Shown here: piece by piece, positions 26,244 to 35,297 of the stretch
How positions within the stretch are numbered: position 1 is the stretch's first letter
Layout of the letters: each line of letters begins with the position of its first letter
Assembly (NCBI RefSeq): GCF_030268005.1
Contig: NZ_BRZC01000007.1
Span: forward strand, 426,297 to 490,296
Source: Microbacterium arabinogalactanolyticum
GTDB lineage: Bacteria; Actinomycetota; Actinomycetes; Actinomycetales; Microbacteriaceae
Length of the DNA stretch: 64,000 nucleotides
Reading direction: 5' to 3'
The notes under the pieces: model-generated
What the model saw: only the letters and a program-made list of their open reading frames with translations
Databases searched by the model: none
What the model was told of the DNA's origin: nothing
Position numbers and translations under genes: made by a program

Positions 26244-26645
26244 TCAGAGCGCGACCCGCAGCTGCGCCTTGACGAGCACGGTCGTCTCGGCCGCCTTGAC
26301 CGTCAGGTCGATGCGCGCCGAGGTCTCGTCCACGGCGCCGACCTTCGCGAGCACGTGCACGTCGGCGCCGTCCTCCGGGTCGACGACGACGGGCTTCGTG
26401 AAGCGCACGCCGTAGTCGATCAGCCGCGCGTCGGCGGGAAGAGCGGCGACGACGACGGAGGATGCCAGGCCCATGGTCAGCATCCCGTGCGCCAGGACAC
26501 CCGGCAGGCCGACTGCCGCCGCGACGTCGTCACGGTAGTGGATCGGGTTGAAGTCGCCGGATGCCCCGGCGTAGCGCACCAGCGACTCGCGCGTCAGGTG
26601 CACGGTGCGCTCGGCGATCACGTCGCCCACGGTGAACCCGGCCAT
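26244..26645 (-). CDS. MaoC-like dehydratase, HadB-type subunit
   Basis: A 133-residue hot-dog fold hydratase with the MaoC hydratase-2 motif RYAGASGDFNPIHYRDDVA (Asp and His catalytic pair, about residues 24-42) and GVLAHGMLTMGL. In mycobacteria the HadA/HadB pair forms the 3-hydroxyacyl-ACP dehydratase of type II fatty acid synthesis; here the exact substrate is not known. The ATG shares its A with the TGA stop of the preceding HadA-like gene (TGATG), so the two are translated together and probably form a heterodimer. Confidence 0.87.
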   Translation of the reverse strand: MAGFTVGDVIAERTVHLTRESLVRYAGASGDFNPIHYRDDVAAAVGLPGVLAHGMLTMGLASSVVVAALPADARLIDYGVRFTKPVVVDPEDGADVHVLAKVGAVDETSARIDLTVKAAETTVLVKAQLRVAL

Positions 26646-27106
26646 CAGGCGTCCTCTCCCTCGGAGTCCGAGCCGACCAGCAGCACGCTCGTCGCGGTGA
26701 CGACGTGCTCGCCGGCCGCATCGGTGATGGTCGCGTCGCTCGTGATCATCGCGTTGCCGCCGAGCGCGCGGATGCCGGTGACCGACAGCTGCGCGGTGAG
26801 CTCGTCACCCGCGACGATCGGGCGCGAGTAGGTGAAGCGCTGCTCCGCGTGGATGGTGCGAGCCAGCACGATCCCGGAGTCGGGCTCGGCGAGCAGCTGC
26901 TGCAGCGTGAGGTCCTGGATCACCATCGCGAAGGTGGGCGGAGCCACGACGTCCGCGTAGCCGGCCGCCTGCGCGGCTGCGAGGTCGGTGTGCTGCGGAG
27001 CGTCGGCGAAGACCGCGCGCGCGAACTCGCGCACCTTCTCGCGGCCGACGAGGTAGGGGGCCGTCGGCGGGAACTCCCGGCCGACCAGATCGTTGTTCAC
27101 GGGCAC
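26645..27106 (-). CDS. FAS1-like dehydratase domain protein, HadA-type subunit
   Basis: A 153-residue hot-dog fold protein of the N-terminal MaoC/FAS1-like dehydratase family. It carries FPPTAPYLVGREKVREFA at the N-terminus and VVAPPTFAMVIQ, but lacks the catalytic Asp/His pair carried by its HadB-like partner. This fits a structural, substrate-binding subunit. The GTG at 27106 lies 6 bases after a TAGGAT -10 element (27113-27118), giving a leaderless message; a second GTG at 27100 is possible. Confidence 0.85.
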   Translation of the reverse strand: MPVNNDLVGREFPPTAPYLVGREKVREFARAVFADAPQHTDLAAAQAAGYADVVAPPTFAMVIQDLTLQQLLAEPDSGIVLARTIHAEQRFTYSRPIVAGDELTAQLSVTGIRALGGNAMITSDATITDAAGEHVVTATSVLLVGSDSEGEDA

Positions 27107-27112
27107 CCTTCG

Positions 27113-27118
27113 ATCCTA
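27113..27118 (-). promoter_or_regulatory. Leaderless-type -10 element of the HadA/HadB/murB operon
   Basis: TAGGAT on the minus strand, 6 bases before the GTG at 27106. Confidence 0.45.
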
Positions 27119-27189
27119 TCCGGGGCCGCTGGGCGTCGCGGCCTGCGCGCCACCGTGGGAATTCTGCTGTGCGAACACGAGCGGACCCC

Positions 27190-27218
27190 TTGACCATCAG
27201 CCAGCTCATTGATTAAAT
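27190..27218 (+). promoter_or_regulatory. Promoter of the GH31 glycosidase gene
   Basis: -35 TTGACC (27190-27195), 17-base spacer, -10 TTAAAT (27213-27218), in an AT-rich stretch 51 bases before the ATG. Confidence 0.65.
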
Positions 27219-27268
27219 GCGATTGTTTCTGCCATCGAACGATCAGAATCACTCACCACGAGGAGACG

Positions 27269-30200
27269 ATGAAGTTGAACTCACCATCCTGCCGCCCGCG
27301 CTTGCGTGCGCTCGGCCTCGCCATCGCCCTGGGGGTGTCCGGCATCGGGATCGCCGGCACCGCATCGGCGGCATCGGCCGCATCCGTCGCCCAGACGGTG
27401 GCGAAGACGTCCTCCGCCCCCACCCCGATCACTCCCCGACCCGCCGCTCCCGAGGTCCCCGTCGACTCGACCGGCACCTCGATCGGCTCGATCACGGACG
27501 TGCAGCGCGACGGAGCGTCTGTCACCCTCACCGCCGAGCACGGCGCCATGCGCGTGACCTTCCTCGAGGACGGCACCTTCCGGCTCGAGGCCGACCCGAG
27601 CGGTTCCTTCACCGATCCCGCGAACACCCCGGAGGGCGATGCGGCACGCACCGCCGACATCGTGGTAGGTGCGAAGACATTCGGCGGAGCGGATGTCGCG
27701 GTCGCCGACGGCGACGTGATCCGCATCGCGTCGAAGGCCGTCACGGTCTCGGTCGACCGCGCCACGGGGGCCGTCTCAGCGACCCGCGCCGACGGCTCGA
27801 CGATCTTCGCGGAGTCCGCCGCGATCACGTTCGGCAAGAGCTCCGCCACCCAGCACCTGAAGGGCCAGAAGGGCGAGCAGATCCTCGGCGGCGGCATGCA
27901 GAACGGCCGCTCGATCCACACCGGATCGGTCATCAACATCGCCAACAACTTCGACTGGGACGACGACGGCTACCCGAACGCGGTGCCGTACTACATGTCC
28001 TCCGAGGGCTACGGCGTGCTGCGCAACACCTTCGCGAAGGGCACGTACGACTTCGCGCAGCACACCACCACGCACCAGGAGCGCCGGTTCGACGCGTACT
28101 ACTTCGTGGGCGACTACGAGCAATCCCTCGAGTCGTACACGCAGCTCACCGGGCGGCCGATGATGCCGCCGGTGTATGCGCTGGAGTACGGCGACGCGGA
28201 CTGCTACAACCGCTCCAGCCCCACGTACACCGGCACCAGGACGCCGTCGAAGCTGCGCACCCCGCAGGCGCTCGACGTCGCCAAGGGCTTCGTCGAGAAC
28301 GACATGCCCGCCGGCTGGATGCTGGTCAACGACGGCTACGGCTGCGAGTACCAGGAGCTGCCGGAGACCATCGACGCCATCCAGGAGCAGACCGATCTGA
28401 AGACCGGCCTGTGGACGCAGCGCTCGCTGGACAAGCAGGAGTACGAGGTCGGCGAGGCCGGTGTGCGGCTGCGCAAGCTCGACGTGGCGTGGGTGGGCAG
28501 CGGCTACCGTCTCGCGCTCACCGGCTGCGAGGCCGCCCACGACGGCATCGAGAAGTACTCGGATGCCCGCGGCACCGCGCTCATGGTCGAGGGCTGGGCC
28601 GGCTCCCAGCGCTGCGGCATGCAGTGGACGGGCGACCACTCCGGAAACCTCGACGCCGTGCGGTGGCAGATCTCCGCGCTGACCGGCGCCGGCAACTCGG
28701 GCCTCGCGTTCTCCACGGGTGACGTGGACGGCATCTTCGGCGGCTCGCCGGAGAGCTACGTGCGCGACCTGCAGTGGAAGGCGTTCGCCCCGGCTCTCTA
28801 CTCGATGAGCGGCTGGGCCTCGGTCGACAAGCGGCCGTGGCTGTACGGCGACGAGGCGACGAAGATCAACCGCAGCTATCTGCAGCTGCGCCAGCGCCTG
28901 ATGCCGTACATCTACACGCTGGCGGCCGAGTCCCACCGCTCGGGGCTGCCCATGATGCGCTCCCTGGCACTGGAGCACCCGAAGGACCCCGGCTCGTACA
29001 GCGTCGAGGCGAACAACGAGTTCCTGCTCGGCAGCGATTACCTGGTCGCCCCGGTCTTCACGAAGACCGACGTGCGCAACGGCATCTACCTGCCCGCCGG
29101 ATCCCAGTGGGTGGACTTCTGGACCGGGGCCGCGCACGAGGGCGGACAGGTGCTGAACGGGCACCCCGCCCCGCTGGACAGGCTGCCGATCTTCGTGCGC
29201 GCCGGAGCGGTGGTGCCACAGGGCATCACCGCCCGCAACGCGTCGCTCGTGCCGGCGAACTCTCCCGTCACGCTGTCGGTGTTCCCGCAGGGCGAGAGCT
29301 CGTTCTCCCTCTACGAGGACGACCAGGTCACCCGCGCCTACGCGGGCGGCGCCTCCAGCACCCAGAAGTTCACGGTGCAGGCACCGGGCGCAGGCAAGAA
29401 GGGCTCCGTCACGATCGGAATCGGAAAGCGCGCCGGCTCTTACGACGGCAAGGCCGAGGCCCGGCCCTACGTGATCGAGGCGCACACCGGCTCCGCTCCG
29501 GCCAACGTGTCGATCGACGGCAAGGGCCTGAAGCAGGCGGCGTCCCGCGAAGCGCTGGATGCCGCCACGTCGGGGTGGTTCTTCGACGCGGAGGACGCCG
29601 GCGGCGTCATCCGCGTGAAGGTTCCCGCCCTCTCCTCCTCCGCATCGGCCGAGGTCGTGCTCGCGGCGACCAGCGCCGTCGGCGGACGGGACGCCGACCT
29701 CACCTCGGCATCCGTCTCGGTGACTCTCGACGATCGCGTGTTCCAGGGCGACACGACCTCGGTGGAGGCCACCTTCCGCAACACCGGCACCAAGAAGAAG
29801 GAGAACGTGACCCTCACCCCGCAGCTCCCCGAGGGCTGGTCGCTGGTCTCCGCGAAGGGCGACAGGGCCTCCCTGGTCGAGCCCGGCGCCTCGGTGACCG
29901 CCACCTTCGAGGCGAAGGTCACGGATGCTGCTGCCGCCGACCTGCAGACGGTGAGGGCGGTCGCCGACTACACCGCGCAGAAGACCGCGCAGCAGGCGTC
30001 CGGGGCGAACCAGATCTACGTCGCCTACGGGTCGCTGGCCGGTGCGTACAACGCCGACGCGGTGACCACGATCGACACCGCGAAGGCCGGGGACTTCGAC
30101 GGCGGCGGGGCCACGTTCTCGGCCGAGGCGCTGGCGCGGGCCGGCGTCGCGCCCGGATCGACTGTCACTGTCGGCACCGGTGAGGCGGCGATCGCATACA

Positions 30201-31072
30201 CGTGGCCGAACCCGTCCGGCGCGAAGGACTCGGTCTCCCCGGCCGGGCAGACCGTCGCGCTGACCGGCAAGGGCACGCACCTCGCGGTGCTGGCCTCCGC
30301 CGCATCCGGCGGCGGCGTCAACCCCGCGCTCGAGCTGCACTACGCCGACGGCACGGTCTCGAAGCAGAACGTGTTCTTCCCGAACTGGCTGCCGCAGGCA
30401 TCCGGACTGGGCGGCGCCAGCGTGGCGATCACGAGCCTCGGGCGCAACAGCGCGACCAATCCGAACGTGTACGAGTACCCCACCGGCAGGTACCAGGTGT
30501 ACTCGAACCTCGTGCGGCTGAACCCGGCGAAGGAGCTCGCGTACGTCGTGCTGCCCACCGAGAGCCGGCTGAAGATCTTCGACTGGAAGGTCGTCGACCA
30601 GCCGATGCCGCCGGCGCCCTCGGGTACGGTCTACGCATCCGACCTGAACTGGATCAGTGCGACCAACGGCTGGGGCGTGATCGGCAGGGACGTCGCCAAC
30701 AAGGACTCGGCGACCTCGCCCGATCTTCCGCTGGCGATCAACTACATCGATCCGGCGACCGGTTCGAGCCCGACCTACGAGAAGGGCCTCGGCGTGCACG
30801 CCGCATCGAAGGTGACGTACTATCTCGGCGGCAAGTGCTCGAGCTTCACGGCATCCGTCGGTCTCGAGAAGGACTTCGCCGGCAACGTCATCTTCACGGT
30901 CGACACCGATGGGACCAACCGCTACCAGTCCCGCACGTTCACGCCGGGCTTCGCGCCGGAGGAGGTGAACGTCGACCTCACGGGGGTGCAGTACATCGAC
31001 CTCAACGTGACCGCTCCGGGCAGCATCAACGGTGCCCACGGAGTGTGGGGAGACGCGCTGTTCCACTGCTGA
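27269..31072 (+). CDS. Secreted multidomain GH31-family glycoside hydrolase
   Basis: A 1267-residue exported enzyme. A Sec signal peptide (basic start, hydrophobic core, ASA-type cleavage near residue 33) is followed by an N-terminal GH31 beta-sandwich and a TIM barrel. Candidate catalytic residues are D405 (KLDVAW, nucleophile) and D456 (WTGDHSGN, acid/base). YIYTLAAESHRSGLPMMRS and FLLGSDYLVAPVF close the barrel and C-domain. A DUF5110-like Ig domain, a NEW3 domain (about 815-890), a further beta domain and a C-terminal NPCBM carbohydrate-binding module (about 1120-1267) follow. GH31 covers alpha-glucosidases, alpha-xylosidases, alpha-galactosidases and transglycosidases, so the substrate is open. 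There is no adjacent sugar transporter. AGGAG precedes the ATG. Confidence 0.88.
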   Translation: MKLNSPSCRPRLRALGLAIALGVSGIGIAGTASAASAASVAQTVAKTSSAPTPITPRPAAPEVPVDSTGTSIGSITDVQRDGASVTLTAEHGAMRVTFLEDGTFRLEADPSGSFTDPANTPEGDAARTADIVVGAKTFGGADVAVADGDVIRIASKAVTVSVDRATGAVSATRADGSTIFAESAAITFGKSSATQHLKGQKGEQILGGGMQNGRSIHTGSVINIANNFDWDDDGYPNAVPYYMSSEGYGVLRNTFAKGTYDFAQHTTTHQERRFDAYYFVGDYEQSLESYTQLTGRPMMPPVYALEYGDADCYNRSSPTYTGTRTPSKLRTPQALDVAKGFVENDMPAGWMLVNDGYGCEYQELPETIDAIQEQTDLKTGLWTQRSLDKQEYEVGEAGVRLRKLDVAWVGSGYRLALTGCEAAHDGIEKYSDARGTALMVEGWAGSQRCGMQWTGDHSGNLDAVRWQISALTGAGNSGLAFSTGDVDGIFGGSPESYVRDLQWKAFAPALYSMSGWASVDKRPWLYGDEATKINRSYLQLRQRLMPYIYTLAAESHRSGLPMMRSLALEHPKDPGSYSVEANNEFLLGSDYLVAPVFTKTDVRNGIYLPAGSQWVDFWTGAAHEGGQVLNGHPAPLDRLPIFVRAGAVVPQGITARNASLVPANSPVTLSVFPQGESSFSLYEDDQVTRAYAGGASSTQKFTVQAPGAGKKGSVTIGIGKRAGSYDGKAEARPYVIEAHTGSAPANVSIDGKGLKQAASREALDAATSGWFFDAEDAGGVIRVKVPALSSSASAEVVLAATSAVGGRDADLTSASVSVTLDDRVFQGDTTSVEATFRNTGTKKKENVTLTPQLPEGWSLVSAKGDRASLVEPGASVTATFEAKVTDAAAADLQTVRAVADYTAQKTAQQASGANQIYVAYGSLAGAYNADAVTTIDTAKAGDFDGGGATFSAEALARAGVAPGSTVTVGTGEAAIAYTWPNPSGAKDSVSPAGQTVALTGKGTHLAVLASAASGGGVNPALELHYADGTVSKQNVFFPNWLPQASGLGGASVAITSLGRNSATNPNVYEYPTGRYQVYSNLVRLNPAKELAYVVLPTESRLKIFDWKVVDQPMPPAPSGTVYASDLNWISATNGWGVIGRDVANKDSATSPDLPLAINYIDPATGSSPTYEKGLGVHAASKVTYYLGGKCSSFTASVGLEKDFAGNVIFTVDTDGTNRYQSRTFTPGFAPEEVNVDLTGVQYIDLNVTAPGSINGAHGVWGDALFHC

Positions 31073-31085
31073 TCCGTCGGATGCG

Positions 31086-31113
31086 GGCGGCGTCTCTTCC
31101 GGGAGGCGCCGCC
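31086..31113 (+). terminator. Terminator downstream of the GH31 gene
   Basis: GGCGGCGTCTC / GAGGCGCCGCC stem (11 pairs including one G-T) beginning 14 bases after the stop. Confidence 0.6.
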
Positions 31114-31169
31114 TGCGCCGTGTCCGGGGCATGCGCCCGCGGCGAGCGCCGCCCGGGCCCACCGGGTCC

Positions 31170-31958
31170 TCAGCGGCTGCGGATCGCCTTGATGCTCATC
31201 TGCACGGCGATCGCGACGAGGTACGCCGCGAACAGGATGTTGCCCGTCGCCGGGTCGATCAGGGTCGCCAGCCATGCCCCGAGAGCGGTCGTGGTGCACG
31301 CCGAGATCCCGATGATCAGCGCGCCCGCCACGTCGACGTTGCGGTGCCGCAGATTGCCGATCGTGCCGGAGACCGCGGTCGGGATCATCATCAGCAGCGA
31401 GGTGCCCTTGGCGACCAGGTCGCTGGTCCCGAACACCACCATCAGCACGGGGACGACGACCACTCCTCCGCCGACGCCGATCAGGCCCGCGATGACGCCG
31501 GTCAGGATGCCGACCAGCACCAGTCCGGCTCCGTTCAGCCAGGTCAGGTGGAACACCGAGTCGCGGGAGGGGATCACCAGGAAGAGGCTCACCAGCACCA
31601 CGAGCAGGAAGGCGACGAAGCCCCAGCGCAGCGCGCGCTGCGAGATCCTCGGCATCAGCCGCGATCCGATCTGCGCGCCGGCCACGGCTCCCGCCGCGAG
31701 GATGAGCGCCGGGATCCAGGCGACCGAGCCCGAGAGCGCGTACGAGATCACGCCGACGCTCGCCGTCGGCACGATCGCGGTCAGCGAGGTGCCGGCCGCG
31801 AGCCGCTGGTCGAAGCCCAGCAGCAGCACGAGCAGCGGCACGATCACCGTGCCCCCGCCGACGCCGAACAGACCGGAGAGGAGGCCGGCGATGAGGCCGA
31901 TCGCCACGAACCCGGCGTACGCGCGAGGCCCCCGGGTGTTGGCCTGTTCATCGCGCAC
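31170..31958 (-). CDS. TauE/SafE-family sulfite/sulfonate exporter
   Basis: A 262-residue membrane protein with about eight helices in two repeated halves. Each half has the family glycine motif, GLFGVGGGTVIVPLL and GLIGVGGGVVVVPVL. TauE/SafE proteins export sulfite, sulfoacetate or other organic anions; the substrate is not predictable here. The GTG at 31958 follows a TAGTCT -10 element (31966-31971) by 7 bases without a ribosome-binding site, so it is probably leaderless. It lies 52 bases downstream of the tctA stop, on the same strand, with its own promoter. Confidence 0.87.
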   Translation of the reverse strand: MRDEQANTRGPRAYAGFVAIGLIAGLLSGLFGVGGGTVIVPLLVLLLGFDQRLAAGTSLTAIVPTASVGVISYALSGSVAWIPALILAAGAVAGAQIGSRLMPRISQRALRWGFVAFLLVVLVSLFLVIPSRDSVFHLTWLNGAGLVLVGILTGVIAGLIGVGGGVVVVPVLMVVFGTSDLVAKGTSLLMMIPTAVSGTIGNLRHRNVDVAGALIIGISACTTTALGAWLATLIDPATGNILFAAYLVAIAVQMSIKAIRSR

Positions 31959-31965
31959 GATGAAC

Positions 31966-31971
31966 AGACTA
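31966..31971 (-). promoter_or_regulatory. Leaderless-type -10 element of the TauE/SafE gene
   Basis: TAGTCT on the minus strand, 7 bases before the GTG at 31958. Confidence 0.4.
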
Positions 31972-32010
31972 TCCCGGGAGCCCCGTCGGCCCTGCGGCGC
32001 GTGACGCCTC

Positions 32011-33558
32011 TCAGACCTCCTGGTCGGCCTTGATCGGCACCGCGATCGACTCGGTCAGGTGCTGCTCGTAGCGCGTCTGCCTGCGACGCAGCCAGAGCGC
32101 ACCGAGGATCAGCACCACCAGCACGCCGTACGCGATCGCCGCGAACGGGCTCGCGATCAGCGTCATCGGGTCGCCCTGGCTCAGCTGCAGGGCCTTGCGC
32201 AGCTCGCCCTCGCCCATCGGGCCGAGGATCATGCCGACGACCAGCGGTGCCACGGGGATGCCGTAGCGCCGCATGAAGTAGCCCAGCACGCCGATGATGA
32301 GCAGGATGACGATGTCGGTGATGTTGAACTTGATCGCGTACGCACCGAAGGCGGCGAACATCAGGATCCCGGCGTACAGGTACGGTCGCGGGATCTGCAG
32401 CAGTTTGACCCACATGCCCACCAGCGGCAGGTTCAGCACGATCAGGATGACGTTGCCGAGGTACAGGCTCGCCACCAGCGCCCACACCAGCGCGGGCTGG
32501 TTGGCGAACAGCAGGGGCCCCGGCTGGATGCCGTAGGACTGGAAAGCGAACAGGATGATCGCCGCCGTCGCCGTGGTCGGCAGGCCCAGCGTCAGCAGCG
32601 GCACGAGCACGCCGGCGGCCGCGGCGTTGTTGGCCGCCTCGGGGCCAGCCACGCCCTCGATCGCACCGCGCCCGAACTGCTCCTTGTGCTTGGAGAGCTT
32701 CTGCTCGGCCGCGTAGGAGAGGAAGGTCGCGACGTCGGCGCCGCCGGCGGGGATCGTGCCGATGGGGAATCCGATCGCCGTGCCGCGCAGCCACGGCTTC
32801 CACGACCGGCGCCAGTCCTCCTTGGTCATCCAGTTGCGCCAGCCCTTCGTGACCGGGATGACATCGACGCCGCCGTGCCGCATCCTCGACGCGACGTACA
32901 GGGTCTCCCCGACGGCGAAAAGGCCCACCGCGACGAGCACGACGCTGATGCCCTGGTTGAGCTCCGGGATGCCGAGCGTGTAGCGCTGCTGCCCGGACAG
33001 GGCATCCGTGCCGACCAGCCCGATGAACAGGCCGATCGCGAGCGACAGCACGCCGCGCGGCACCGACTTGCCCATCAGCGCGCCGACCGTGACGAACGCG
33101 ACCACGATCAGCGCCAGCTTGTCGGGATTGCCGAGCGAGACCGCGAAGTCGGCCAGGATCGGCGCGAGCAGCGTCAGTCCGACGGTCGCGATGGTGCCCG
33201 CGATGAACGAGCCGATCGCCGCCGTCGCCAGCGCAGCGGCCCCCCGTCCGAGTTTGGCCATCTTGTTGCCCTCGATGGCCGTGACTATCGAGGCGGATTC
33301 GCCCGGTGTGTTCAGCAGGATGCTGGTGGTCGATCCGCCGTACATGCCGCCGTAGTAGATGCCGGCGAAGGTGATGATCGCCGCGGTGGCGTCGAGCGTG
33401 TAGGTCAGCGGCAGCAGCAGCGCCACGGTCATGGCCGGGCCGATGCCGGGGAGCACGCCGACGGCCGTGCCGATGAAGACGCCGATGAACGCCCACATCA
33501 GGTATTCGGGCTGCAGCGCCGTGGCGAAGCCCTCCAGGAGCAGACTCCAGCTGTCCAT
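32011..33558 (-). CDS. tctA: Tripartite tricarboxylate transporter large permease
   Basis: A 515-residue, roughly 12-helix membrane subunit. The TctA signature [19 protein letters not shown] is near the N-terminus and [15 protein letters not shown] follows. A second copy of the glycine-rich substrate loop reads [21 protein letters not shown]. It moves a citrate-like or other carboxylate with Na+ or H+ coupling. The ATG overlaps the tctB stop as TGATG. It forms an operon with tctC and tctB in the usual order C-B-A. Confidence 0.95.
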   Translation of the reverse strand: MDSWSLLLEGFATALQPEYLMWAFIGVFIGTAVGVLPGIGPAMTVALLLPLTYTLDATAAIITFAGIYYGGMYGGSTTSILLNTPGESASIVTAIEGNKMAKLGRGAAALATAAIGSFIAGTIATVGLTLLAPILADFAVSLGNPDKLALIVVAFVTVGALMGKSVPRGVLSLAIGLFIGLVGTDALSGQQRYTLGIPELNQGISVVLVAVGLFAVGETLYVASRMRHGGVDVIPVTKGWRNWMTKEDWRRSWKPWLRGTAIGFPIGTIPAGGADVATFLSYAAEQKLSKHKEQFGRGAIEGVAGPEAANNAAAAGVLVPLLTLGLPTTATAAIILFAFQSYGIQPGPLLFANQPALVWALVASLYLGNVILIVLNLPLVGMWVKLLQIPRPYLYAGILMFAAFGAYAIKFNITDIVILLIIGVLGYFMRRYGIPVAPLVVGMILGPMGEGELRKALQLSQGDPMTLIASPFAAIAYGVLVVLILGALWLRRRQTRYEQHLTESIAVPIKADQEV

Positions 33559-34103
33559 CAGAACATCCCTCCCAGCCAGCCGAACGCAGGGCCCCAGGGC
33601 AGCGAGAGCCCGAGGAACCCGCCGAACACGATCTGCACGACCAGCGCGACGACCAGTCCGACGACGAAGCCCAGCCACCAGCGCTTGGCACCGAGGGCCC
33701 AGGCGACGATGCCGAACAGGACGGCTGCGGCGGGCGCCCAGCCGATGAGCTCGATGAGCAGCAGGTGCACGACGATCGCTCCGACGATCTTCGCGAGCGT
33801 CACCCAGTCGGTGCTGGCATCCGGATCGATGTCCTCGCCCTCCTCGACCTCCGCGCGCTCACCGCGCAGCACGCCGATGAGGACGGCGGCCGCCGAGCCG
33901 ATGAGCAGGACAGACACGGCGATCGGGAAGACTGTCGGTCCGACCTGGATGCCGACCGGGACGTGGATGCTGAAGGCGCCGACCAGGGCGAGGACGCCGA
34001 GGGCGAGCATGAGCAGGGCGAAGACGAGCTCTCCGATGGGAACCCGTGGGGCGGGCCGAGTCTCCTCGGCCCGCCCGTTCGCCCCGGTGATCGGGGCGGT
34101 CAT
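33558..34103 (-). CDS. tctB: Tripartite tricarboxylate transporter small permease
   Basis: A 181-residue protein with four hydrophobic segments, the normal TctB layout: two N-terminal helices ([19 protein letters not shown] and a [16 protein letters not shown] segment), an acidic cytoplasmic loop ([11 protein letters not shown]), and two C-terminal helices. It forms the membrane complex with TctA. It begins 1 base after the tctC stop. TctB sequences diverge widely, so the call leans partly on position. Confidence 0.88.
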   Translation of the reverse strand: MTAPITGANGRAEETRPAPRVPIGELVFALLMLALGVLALVGAFSIHVPVGIQVGPTVFPIAVSVLLIGSAAAVLIGVLRGERAEVEEGEDIDPDASTDWVTLAKIVGAIVVHLLLIELIGWAPAAAVLFGIVAWALGAKRWWLGFVVGLVVALVVQIVFGGFLGLSLPWGPAFGWLGGMF

Positions 34104-34104
34104 G

Positions 34105-35139
34105 TCAGATCAGCCCGATGTTCTTGAGCGTGCCCTGCACGTCGGAGATGTTCTGCTTGACGAAGGAGTCCAGCTCGGAGCCGGTGAGGAAGGCGTCGGC
34201 CCACCCCTTGGTCTCCAGTTCCTTCTTCCACGCCTCGGAGTCGTGCATCTCGGTGACGATGCGCTCGAGCTCGGCGCGGTCGGCGGCGGAGATGTCCCCC
34301 GGTGCGATCACGCCGCGCCAGTTGGTGAGCACCACGTCGTAGCCGGCGTCGGTGATGGTCGGCACGTCGGGCAGCTGCTCGACGGGCTTCTCGCTGGACA
34401 CGGCGAGCGCGCGCATCTTGCCCGCCTCGATGTGCTGCTGGAACTCGCCGACGCCGGAGATGCCGGCAGCGACCTTGCCGCCCAGGATCAGCGACACGGC
34501 CTCGCCGCCGCCCGCGTTGGGCGTGTAGTTCAGCTTGGCGGGGATGTCGGCGCTCTTCACCCCGGCCGCGTCCAGCAGGAGGCCGGCGAGGATGTGGTCG
34601 GCGCCGCCGGCGGATCCGCCGGTGACGGTGATGGCCTGGCCCTTGTCGACGATGTCCTCGACCAGGCTCTTCAGGTCCTTGTACTTCGAGTCGGCCGGCA
34701 CGACGACCACGAGGGGCTCGTCGGTGAGGCGGGCGATCGGCGTGGTGTCCTCCAGGCGCACCTTGGACGCGTTGGTCTCGATGGCGCCGACCATGACCAG
34801 GCCGTTGACCATCAGTGTGGCGGGGTCCTTCTCGGTGGCCAGCTGGGCGAGGCCGATCGTGCCGCCCGCGCCTCCGACGTTGGTGACCGGAGCGGTCTTC
34901 ACGATCTTGTCCTCGGTGAGCACCTTGGCCATCGTGCGACCGGTCTGGTCCCAGCCGCCGCCCGGGTCGGCGGGGACGACGATCGAGACGTTCGAGAAGC
35001 TGGACTTGGCGTCCTTGCCGCCGGCGTCCGTCTTGTCGCCTCCGCCGTTCTGCGCCGAGCAACCGGCGAGTGCCAGGGCTGCGATGGCCGCGATCGCGAC
35101 CATCGCGTTACGGGACTTCTTCAGGCGCTGATTCTTCAT
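34105..35139 (-). CDS. tctC: Tripartite tricarboxylate transporter substrate-binding lipoprotein
   Basis: A 344-residue lipoprotein with lipobox LAGC near residue 26. It has the TctC/Bug fold: the IVVPADPGGGWDQTGRTMA loop that binds a carboxylate, NVGGAGGTIG, VTGGSAGGADHILAG and LPDVPTITDAGYDV. It delivers the ligand to TctAB. AAGGAGGAGCGC before the ATG is the best ribosome-binding site in the operon. It is divergent from the membrane regulator at 35298, with a tandem repeat between. The ligand (citrate, tricarballylate, aromatic acid and others are known) is not predictable. Confidence 0.93.
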   Translation of the reverse strand: MKNQRLKKSRNAMVAIAAIAALALAGCSAQNGGGDKTDAGGKDAKSSFSNVSIVVPADPGGGWDQTGRTMAKVLTEDKIVKTAPVTNVGGAGGTIGLAQLATEKDPATLMVNGLVMVGAIETNASKVRLEDTTPIARLTDEPLVVVVPADSKYKDLKSLVEDIVDKGQAITVTGGSAGGADHILAGLLLDAAGVKSADIPAKLNYTPNAGGGEAVSLILGGKVAAGISGVGEFQQHIEAGKMRALAVSSEKPVEQLPDVPTITDAGYDVVLTNWRGVIAPGDISAADRAELERIVTEMHDSEAWKKELETKGWADAFLTGSELDSFVKQNISDVQGTLKNIGLI

Positions 35140-35204
35140 GCGCTCCTCCTTGAGCGGTGTAGGGAATGACGCAACGCTATGCATCGCGGCGGCGCCGCCA
35201 TCGC

Positions 35205-35242
35205 TTCGGAAACCATTGGTCGCGTTTCGAAAGTATTGGTCG
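35205..35242. promoter_or_regulatory. Tandem repeat between tctC and the fused regulator
   Basis: Two direct copies of TTCGRAA-N2/3-ATTGGTCG (35205-35222 and 35226-35242); the ATTGGTCG halves are exactly 20 bases apart, two helical turns. Tandem same-face sites are typical of response-regulator output domains, and this is the likely operator for the regulator encoded at 35298. Confidence 0.6.
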
Positions 35243-35297
35243 TGGATGCCTGCGGAAGGCGGTTCCGGGCGTGCGCGAGTGCGGGGAGAATGGATCC

